Positions 58,156 to 64,000 of a DNA stretch of 64,000 bases are shown piece by piece. The notes under the pieces are model-generated. The model had not been told where the DNA came from. It saw only the letters and a list, made by a program, of their open reading frames with translations, and made no database searches. The stretch lies in assembly GCF_002218045.2 (NCBI RefSeq), contig NZ_AP018685.1, positions 930,001 through 994,000 on the forward strand. Direction: 5' to 3'. The position numbers were made by a program, and so were the translations under genes. Positions within the stretch are counted from its first letter, which is position 1; the number at the start of each line of letters is the position of its first letter. This DNA is from Vibrio rumoiensis. Its GTDB lineage: Bacteria > Pseudomonadota > Gammaproteobacteria > Enterobacterales > Vibrionaceae.

Positions 58156-58776
58156 ATGCTGGAAGTGCGTGATTTAACAGCGATTCGTGATGACCGAGAA
58201 TTATTTGAGTCAGTGAACTTTACTGTTAGCGCAGGTGACCTAGTTCAAGTTGAGGGACGTAATGGGTCAGGTAAAACCACTATGCTGAGAATTATTACTG
58301 GTTTAGGTGATAGCGAAGCAGGCAAAATTATGTGGAAAGGCGTGGAAACACGTAAAGATCGTGATGCCTTTCATCAAGATTTGTTGTTTATTGGGCACCA
58401 AACCGGTGTTAAAAAAGAGCTGACCGCATTTGAAAATTTGTCATTTTATCAGCGGCTCAATGGGGCTGGTGATGTGACAGAAGATGATATCTGGATGGCA
58501 CTAGCCAAAGTTGGACTGGCAGGGAAAGAAGATATTCCCTCTGGTAAGTTATCGGCAGGGCAGCAAAGACGTGTTGCATTGGCTCGCTTATGGTTAAGCC
58601 GTCATCCACTTTGGATTCTTGATGAGCCGTTAACGGCCATTGATAAGCAAGGCATTAAAGTAATTGAAGCGTTATTTGTGGAGCATACGCAGAAGGGAGG
58701 CATGGTGCTTTTTACTACTCACCAAGATATGTTTACCAATATGGATCAACTTAAAAAGATTCGGTTGGGGGAGTAA
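58156..58776 (+). CDS. ccmA: Cytochrome c biogenesis ATPase CcmA
   Basis: CcmA is the ATPase of the CcmABCD complex that releases holo-CcmE (haem chaperone) in System I cytochrome c maturation. The 206-residue product has Walker A GRNGSGKTT, signature LSAGQQRRVALARLWLS, Walker B LWILDEPLTAID and switch histidine FTTHQDM. It starts the seven-gene-plus ccm operon; the gene order A-B-C-D-E-F-G-H is standard. The stop is directly followed by ccmB. Confidence 0.97.
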   Translation: MLEVRDLTAIRDDRELFESVNFTVSAGDLVQVEGRNGSGKTTMLRIITGLGDSEAGKIMWKGVETRKDRDAFHQDLLFIGHQTGVKKELTAFENLSFYQRLNGAGDVTEDDIWMALAKVGLAGKEDIPSGKLSAGQQRRVALARLWLSRHPLWILDEPLTAIDKQGIKVIEALFVEHTQKGGMVLFTTHQDMFTNMDQLKKIRLGE

Positions 58777-59445
58777 ATGATCGCAAGTATGATGGCGATT
58801 GTCCGCCGCGAACTGTTAATTGCTTATCGTCGTCAAGCCGATGTATTTAACCCGTTATGGTTTTTTATCATTGTCATCACTCTCTTTCCTTTAAGTATTG
58901 GTCCCGAACCAAATTTGTTAGCGCGTATTGCAGCTGGCATCATTTGGGTAGCAGCATTGCTTTCCGCTCTGTTATCGTTAGAGCGTTTATTCCGCGATGA
59001 TTTCCATGATGGCGCACTTGAGCAATTAATGTTGCTACCGGTACCTCTACCGTTAGTGGTGATGTCGAAAGTGATCGCTCATTGGTTATTGACAGGACTG
59101 CCTCTGATTTTGATTAGTCCGCTATTGGCGGTACTGCTATCACTTGATTTTCAAACTTGGTTGGCTGTAGTGATTACCTTACTACTCGGTACCCCGACCT
59201 TGAGTTTTATTGGTGCGATTGGGGTAGGGTTAACCGTAGGGTTACAAAAAGGCGGCGTTTTACTGAGCTTGTTAGTGTTACCGCTCTATATCCCGGTACT
59301 TATTTTTGCGACATCCGCGATTGAGGCGGCGACCAGTGGTTTTGGTTACTCTGGTCAATTGGCAATTTTAGGTGCGATGTTACTTGGCGCAGCAACCCTG
59401 ACGCCATTTGCAATTAGTGCATCGCTACGTATCAGTGTGAATTAA
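58777..59445 (+). CDS. ccmB: Haem exporter permease CcmB
   Basis: CcmB is the membrane partner of CcmA. The 222-residue protein has six hydrophobic segments and the family pattern WFFIIVITLFPLSIGPEP, LERLFRDDFHDGALEQLML and LPLYIPVLIFATSAIEAA. It starts immediately after ccmA's stop. Confidence 0.97.
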   Translation: MIASMMAIVRRELLIAYRRQADVFNPLWFFIIVITLFPLSIGPEPNLLARIAAGIIWVAALLSALLSLERLFRDDFHDGALEQLMLLPVPLPLVVMSKVIAHWLLTGLPLILISPLLAVLLSLDFQTWLAVVITLLLGTPTLSFIGAIGVGLTVGLQKGGVLLSLLVLPLYIPVLIFATSAIEAATSGFGYSGQLAILGAMLLGAATLTPFAISASLRISVN

Positions 59446-59547
59446 GAATTTGTATCTAATTTGCTGTTATTTTCATCAGCAAGTCGATAAAAGTTAAAAA
59501 TTATAAAGTGGGACGCTGAAATCCTACAAAACAAAGTGAGAAGCAAA

Positions 59548-60318
59548 ATGTGGAAATGGTTACATCCATACGCAAAAGCTGAGAAAACTTATCAGCTGTG
59601 CGGATCGTTATTGCCTTGGTTTTCAGTCTTGGCGTTTGGGCTATTGTTAGTGGGGACTATTTGGGGGTTAGCGTTTGCGCCTGCAGATTACCAGCAAGGT
59701 GATAGCTTTCGCATTATTTATATCCATGTGCCAGCGGCTATTTGGTCAATGGGTATTTACACGTCTATGGCGATTGCCGCTTTTGTTGGTTTAGTTTGGC
59801 AGCTGAAGTTGTCAAACATGGCAGCTTCAGCGATGGCACCTATTGGCGCGGTATTTACCTTTATTGCTTTGATTACTGGTGCGGTCTGGGGCAAACCTAT
59901 GTGGGGCGCTTGGTGGGTTTGGGATGCTCGCTTAACATCCGAACTTATTCTTTTATTTCTTTATTTGGGCGTTATTGCGCTTTATCACGCGTTCGATGAC
60001 CAAAAAACGGCCGCTAAAGCGGCGGGTATTTTGGCGATTGTCGGGGTGGTGAATATTCCCATTATCCACTACTCCGTTGAATGGTGGAATACTCTGCACC
60101 AAGGCGCCACCATTACTAAGATTGGTAAGCCATCAATTGCGCCTGAAATGTTATGGCCACTACTCTGTAACATTTTTGGTTTTGCTTTTTTCTTTGGTGC
60201 GGTCGCAATGGTTCGATTCCGTACCGAAATTATTCGCCGAGAAAGTCATCGCCCTTGGGTTTTGCAATTGGTAAAGCAAAGCACATCTAAGGGAAAAACC
60301 GCATCAGAGGTGAAGTAA
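59548..60318 (+). CDS. ccmC: Haem handling protein CcmC
   Basis: CcmC loads haem onto CcmE. The 256-residue protein has six transmembrane helices and the tryptophan-rich WWD motif (GAWWVWDARLTSELILLFLY) in a periplasmic loop, with histidine haem ligands in flanking loops (IHVPAAIWSM and IHYSVEWWNTLHQG). A GTG at 59536 is in frame; the ATG at 59548 matches the family start (MWKWLHPYAK). About 100 bp separate it from ccmB. Confidence 0.97.
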   Translation: MWKWLHPYAKAEKTYQLCGSLLPWFSVLAFGLLLVGTIWGLAFAPADYQQGDSFRIIYIHVPAAIWSMGIYTSMAIAAFVGLVWQLKLSNMAASAMAPIGAVFTFIALITGAVWGKPMWGAWWVWDARLTSELILLFLYLGVIALYHAFDDQKTAAKAAGILAIVGVVNIPIIHYSVEWWNTLHQGATITKIGKPSIAPEMLWPLLCNIFGFAFFFGAVAMVRFRTEIIRRESHRPWVLQLVKQSTSKGKTASEVK

Positions 60319-60525
60319 ATGTATTTTGATTCGTTTAGTGATTTTTTAAATATGGGTGGCTATGCCGCTTATGTTTGGGCTTCATTTGGCATTACATTTT
60401 TCAGTATGTTTATTTTGTATTGGAAAAGTGTTTCAGATGGCAAAACTTTATTGAAAGAAATTCAACAAAAAATTGACCGTGAAGAACGTCGTCAAGCGGC
60501 GAAAAAAATGGAAAACACACTATGA
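60319..60525 (+). CDS. ccmD: Haem exporter subunit CcmD
   Basis: The 68-residue small protein has one transmembrane segment (YVWASFGITFFSMFILYW) and a basic, charged cytoplasmic tail (KKMENTL). It helps release holo-CcmE from CcmABC. It starts right after the ccmC stop, and its end overlaps ccmE (ATGA). Confidence 0.95.
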   Translation: MYFDSFSDFLNMGGYAAYVWASFGITFFSMFILYWKSVSDGKTLLKEIQQKIDREERRQAAKKMENTL

Positions 60526-61007
60526 CCCCTAGACGTAAAAAAAGGCTAGCAATTATTCTCGCAATCTTGATTGGTGTTGCAGGAACGGTTGGGTTGACTA
60601 TGTACGCCTTAAACCAAAATATGAATTTATTTTATACGCCGACTGAATTAGTCAATGGTAAGCCCGATGGTACTAAACCCCATGTTGGTGAGCGTTTGCG
60701 TATCGGTGGTATGGTAGTTGAAGGTTCGGTAAAACGAGACCCTCAATCACTCAAAGTAAGCTTTGAACTTAAAGATCTTGGTCCTACGGTAACGGTCACT
60801 TATGAAGGTATTCTTCCCGATCTCTTCCGTGAAGGTCAAGGTATTGTGGCTCAAGGTACATTGGTTGATGCAAGAACCGTTGAAGCCTTTGAAGTGTTGG
60901 CTAAGCATGATGAAAATTACATGCCTTCTGAAATAGAAGAGGCGATGAAAAAGAATCACAACCCTAATTATGATTCTGAAACTCACACCATGAAAAATCA
61001 GGAATAA
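60522..61007 (+). CDS. ccmE: Periplasmic haem chaperone CcmE
   Basis: CcmE binds haem covalently and carries it to CcmFH. The 161-residue protein has an N-terminal anchor (RLAIILAILIGVAGTVGLTMYAL) and the OB-fold (GERLRIGGMVVEGSV, VTVTYEGILPDLFREGQG). The haem-binding motif is in LAKHDENYMP, with His as the covalent attachment site and Tyr four residues later. The acidic tail end is typical. Confidence 0.97.
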   Translation: MTPRRKKRLAIILAILIGVAGTVGLTMYALNQNMNLFYTPTELVNGKPDGTKPHVGERLRIGGMVVEGSVKRDPQSLKVSFELKDLGPTVTVTYEGILPDLFREGQGIVAQGTLVDARTVEAFEVLAKHDENYMPSEIEEAMKKNHNPNYDSETHTMKNQE

Positions 61008-61012
61008 GTGCA

Positions 61013-63007
61013 ATGATTGCTGAACTTGGACATTTTGCCTTAATTCTTGCATTAGGGTTTTCAATTTTATTAAGCGCATTACCCATGTATGGGGCAAGCG
61101 TTAATAATCGTACATTAATGGGGATGGCTCGTCCGCTGTCTTGGGGTATGTTCTTAATGCTCGCGACGTCCTTTGCTACTCTGTTGTGGGCGTTTTATAG
61201 CAATGACTTTACCTTGCAATATGTAGCAAGTAACTCAAATAGTCTATTACCTTGGTACTACCGTTTAACCGCGGTATGGGGTGCGCATGAAGGCTCGCTA
61301 TTGCTTTGGGTGTTAATCCAATCGATTTGGACGATTGCCGTGGCGACGTTTAGCCGTGGTATGCCACAAGAGTCGGTATCTCGCGTACTGGCTGTGATGG
61401 GGATGATTTCCGTTGGTTTCTTATTGTTTATTATTCTCACCTCAAACCCGTTTTTACGTACCTTGCCTTATTTCCCGATTGATGGACGTGACTTAAACCC
61501 TCTTCTACAAGATCCGGGCTTAATTATTCACCCACCAATGTTGTACATGGGTTATGTCGGTTTTTCTGTTGCGTTTTCTTTCGCTATTGCGTCATTAATG
61601 ACGGGGCGTCTTGATACGGCGTGGGCTCGTTGGTCACGCCCGTGGACAACCGCAGCATGGGTATTCTTAACTGTTGGAATCGCATTAGGCTCATGGTGGG
61701 CATATTACGAACTCGGCTGGGGTGGCTGGTGGTTCTGGGATCCCGTTGAAAATGCTTCTTTCATGCCTTGGCTTGCTGGTACAGCGCTGATGCACTCGCT
61801 TGCAGTGACAGAAAAGCGTGGCACCTTTAAAGCGTGGACAGTGTTACTGGCAATCAGTGCGTTCTCGCTGAGCTTGCTCGGTACCTTCTTAGTTCGTTCT
61901 GGTATCTTGGTTTCAGTGCATTCATTTGCATCTGATCCTGCTCGCGGTATGTTTATTCTGGCCTTTTTAGCGTTAGTTATTGGCGGTTCACTATTACTGT
62001 TTGCTTTAAAAGGCGCTTCAGTACGTGTGCGTGGTAACTACTCACTGATCTCGCGTGAGAATGCATTGCTATCGAACAATATTTTGTTGATTGCGGCATT
62101 AGTGGTTGTTCTGATTGGTACTTTATTACCTCTTGTGCATAAGCAAATTGGTATGGGTTCAGTGTCGATTGGAGCACCATTTTTTAATACGTTATTCACT
62201 TGGTTGATTGTGCCATTTACCTTGATTTTAGGTATCGGCCCAATGGTTCGTTGGAAGCGTGATAATTTATCTGAAGTGAAAGTGCCGATGATGGTGTCAT
62301 TGGTGATTTCAGCCGTTGGTGCAACAGCGATTGCATTAATTTCTTCAAAACAATTTATGCCACTTGCAACATTGGGCTGGTTCATGGCGATTTGGATCTT
62401 TGCCATGCACGGCTTTGAGTTATACCAACGCGCAACGCATCGTCATCGTTTTATGCAAGGCTTAACCAAATTACAACGTAGCCACTGGGCAATGATGCTG
62501 GGTCATATTGGTTTGGCTGTCACCATTATTGGTATCGCAATGGTGCAAAACTACAGTATCGAGCGTGATGTGCGATTAGCACCAGGCGATAAATTTGATA
62601 TTCATGGTTACCAATTTGACTTTGCTGGTGTTCGTGATCACGACGGTCCGAATTACGACGGGTTTATAGCAGATTTTATCATTACTGAAGATGGTGATTT
62701 TGTGAATGAACTGCATGCTGAAAAACGTTTTTACCATACAGCGCGTTCCATGATGACTGAAGCGGCCATTGATCGTGGTTTTACTCGTGATCTGTATGTC
62801 GCGATGGGTGAACAGCTTGAAGGAAGCGACGCATGGGCTGTTCGTATTTATTACAAACCATTCATTCGTTGGATTTGGTTTGGCGCTATTTTGATGGCTA
62901 TCGGTGGTATTTTAGCGATCAGTGATAAACGTTATCGCTTCCGTAAAAAAGTCGCGAATTCTCAATCATCATTAGACGAATCATCTGAAGCTCAAAAGGA
63001 GGCGTAA
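61013..63007 (+). CDS. ccmF: Cytochrome c haem lyase subunit CcmF
   Basis: CcmF is the large membrane subunit of the haem lyase that attaches haem to apocytochrome c. The 664-residue protein has more than a dozen transmembrane helices and the WWD domain GWGGWWFWDPVENASFMPWL, with conserved haem-ligand histidines nearby (MHSLAVTEKRG and IHPPMLYMGYVGFSV). Length and motifs match the E. coli protein. It lies 5 bp after ccmE and 2 bp before ccmG. Confidence 0.97.
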   Translation: MIAELGHFALILALGFSILLSALPMYGASVNNRTLMGMARPLSWGMFLMLATSFATLLWAFYSNDFTLQYVASNSNSLLPWYYRLTAVWGAHEGSLLLWVLIQSIWTIAVATFSRGMPQESVSRVLAVMGMISVGFLLFIILTSNPFLRTLPYFPIDGRDLNPLLQDPGLIIHPPMLYMGYVGFSVAFSFAIASLMTGRLDTAWARWSRPWTTAAWVFLTVGIALGSWWAYYELGWGGWWFWDPVENASFMPWLAGTALMHSLAVTEKRGTFKAWTVLLAISAFSLSLLGTFLVRSGILVSVHSFASDPARGMFILAFLALVIGGSLLLFALKGASVRVRGNYSLISRENALLSNNILLIAALVVVLIGTLLPLVHKQIGMGSVSIGAPFFNTLFTWLIVPFTLILGIGPMVRWKRDNLSEVKVPMMVSLVISAVGATAIALISSKQFMPLATLGWFMAIWIFAMHGFELYQRATHRHRFMQGLTKLQRSHWAMMLGHIGLAVTIIGIAMVQNYSIERDVRLAPGDKFDIHGYQFDFAGVRDHDGPNYDGFIADFIITEDGDFVNELHAEKRFYHTARSMMTEAAIDRGFTRDLYVAMGEQLEGSDAWAVRIYYKPFIRWIWFGAILMAIGGILAISDKRYRFRKKVANSQSSLDESSEAQKEA

Positions 63008-63009
63008 TT

Positions 63010-63594
63010 ATGAACCGTAAGATTTTATTTGCGCCTTTGGCCTTATTTGCCATCTTGGTGGTGGTATTTGCCACTCAGTTAACTCGTAATGCCGATGGAG
63101 ATGATCCGACTAAACTGGAATCTGTTTTAGTGGGTAAGCCAGTACCTGATTTTGAGTTACAAGATTTATATCAACAAGATAAAACCTATGATCAGAGTTT
63201 GTTTAAAGGTCAACCTTTGCTACTTAACGTGTGGGCGACCTGGTGTCCTACTTGTTATGCCGAGCATCAATTCTTAAATAAATTGTCTGCTCAAGGCGTG
63301 AAAATTGTTGGGTTGAACTACAAAGATGATCGTGAGAAAGCCAAAAAGTGGCTGAAAGATTTAGGCGACCCATATCAAGTGGTACTGTTTGATGGCAGTG
63401 GCATGTTTGGTCTCGATCTTGGTGTCTACGGCGCCCCTGAAACTTTCTTGATCGATGCGGATGGCCACATTCAATATCGCCATGTGGGTGATGTGAATAT
63501 TGATAACTGGAATGAAACTTTACTGCCTTTATACAATAAGTTGAAAGGGCAAAAAACAGTATTGAAACCGATTCCAATGGAGCGTGCTCAATGA
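63010..63594 (+). CDS. ccmG: Thiol:disulfide interchange protein CcmG/DsbE
   Basis: CcmG keeps the apocytochrome CxxCH cysteines reduced in the periplasm. The 194-residue protein has an N-terminal anchor (LFAPLALFAILVVVFATQ) and a thioredoxin fold with the active site WATWCPTCYAEH. The conserved GVYGAPETFLIDADG contains the cis-proline. The stop overlaps the ccmH ATG (ATGATG). Confidence 0.97.
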   Translation: MNRKILFAPLALFAILVVVFATQLTRNADGDDPTKLESVLVGKPVPDFELQDLYQQDKTYDQSLFKGQPLLLNVWATWCPTCYAEHQFLNKLSAQGVKIVGLNYKDDREKAKKWLKDLGDPYQVVLFDGSGMFGLDLGVYGAPETFLIDADGHIQYRHVGDVNIDNWNETLLPLYNKLKGQKTVLKPIPMERAQ

Positions 63595-64000
63595 TGAAAA
63601 AATCTTCACTATTGATACTGCTGTGCATGTTATTTACGGTGCCAGCGATGTCGGCAATTGAGGTCTTCGATTTTGATACGCCCGCACAAGAAGCACAATT
63701 TCAGGAATTGAGTCATACCTTGCGCTGCCCGAAATGTCAGAATAATTCTATTTCTGACTCGAACGCAGAGTTGGCAAAAGATTTACGTTTGAAAGTCTAC
63801 CAAATGACTAAGCAAGGTAAATCTAAACAAGAAATTGTCGATTATATGGTGGCTCGTTACGGTAATTTTGTGACTTATAATCCGCCGTTAACACCGTCTA
63901 CAGCCGTGTTGTGGCTCGCGCCTCTTGGTATTGTTTTGTTTGGTTTTGGTTTCATTGTTTTACGAAGTCGTCGTAAATCATCAACCAAGCAAACGGATGG
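63591..64000 (+). CDS. ccmH: Cytochrome c biogenesis protein CcmH (5' part; runs off window)
   Basis: The open frame begins ATGATG (63591/63594) and runs off the right edge. It has a signal peptide (LLILLCMLFTVPAMSA) and the CcmH/CycL motif LRCPKCQNNSISDSNAELA, whose CxxC is involved in reducing the apocytochrome. VARYGNFVTYNPPL and a second hydrophobic segment (TAVLWLAPLGIVLFGFGFIV) follow. In many Vibrio species the gene is followed by ccmI; that cannot be seen here. Confidence 0.96.
   Translation, partial: MMKKSSLLILLCMLFTVPAMSAIEVFDFDTPAQEAQFQELSHTLRCPKCQNNSISDSNAELAKDLRLKVYQMTKQGKSKQEIVDYMVARYGNFVTYNPPLTPSTAVLWLAPLGIVLFGFGFIVLRSRRKSSTKQTD

Overview
The window looks like a chromosomal segment of a Vibrio-like gammaproteobacterium (Vibrionaceae). 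The evidence is gene content and order: a SirB1-family gene followed by kdsA; a lipoprotein NutA-type 5'-nucleotidase; a TonB2-type cluster (DUF3450 gene, ttpC, exbB2, exbD2, tonB2, TPR gene); fhuACDB; a complete ccm cluster; and short dispersed repeats of the kind seen in Vibrio intergenic regions. All family assignments were made by reading the sequence; no database search was run.

Layout. 1-4.6 kb: housekeeping (SirB1-like 3' end, kdsA, VOC protein, nutA, ybaK). 4.5-6.5 kb: a palindromic repeat and a lone AT-rich gene encoding a probable HEPN-domain protein, beside tRNA-Leu and tRNA-Cys. 7-10.2 kb: a lipoprotein HlyD-like adaptor with an ABC-2 exporter. 10.2-14.2 kb: rluF, smrA, tRNA-Pro with decayed 101-bp tandem repeats, a 7-bp microsatellite, a SPOUT RNA methyltransferase and a TraB/GumN protein. 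14.2-19.1 kb: copA with a textbook CueR-type promoter, and an OprD/ChiP-like porin. 19.4-20.8 kb: gltX.

21-32 kb is the first iron-acquisition block. A Fur box precedes the TonB2 operon, which ends in an AraC-family regulator. Then come a Fur-box-preceded siderophore receptor, fhuF (ferric-siderophore reductase, also with a Fur box) and a Gfo/Idh-family oxidoreductase. 32-37.5 kb holds yegD (Hsp70-like), a metallo-beta-lactamase-fold hydrolase that appears to have lost an internal segment with a metal ligand, ybiT (ABC-F), a DUF938 methyltransferase and an OmpA-like lipoprotein. 37.8-46 kb is the second iron block: fhuA-fhuC-fhuD-fhuB, with a divergent ABC exporter.

46-58 kb: tRNA-Arg, a DUF2254 membrane protein and a small ToxR-like tail-anchored regulator. 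Then follows a ten-gene leftward operon starting with an ECF sigma factor and a ChrR-type zinc anti-sigma factor, and continuing with a DUF523/DUF1722 protein, photolyase, NTF2-like protein, SDR, FAD amine-oxidase-like protein, DUF1365, a cyclopropane-fatty-acid-synthase-like methyltransferase and DUF2878. The only clear promoter (TGATCC-N18-TAATAC) fits the RpoE/ChrR singlet-oxygen type, so the operon is probably a photo-oxidative stress and membrane-lipid modification module. 58-64 kb: ccmABCDEFG and the start of ccmH (cytochrome c maturation).

The two iron blocks plausibly work together: two outer-membrane receptors draw energy from TonB2/ExbB2/ExbD2/TtpC, FhuD and FhuBC carry hydroxamate siderophore inward, and FhuF releases the iron, all under Fur. 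The least explained items are the HEPN gene, the ToxR-like regulator, the lipid genes of the ChrR operon, and several repeat families that sit in promoters and ribosome-binding regions.
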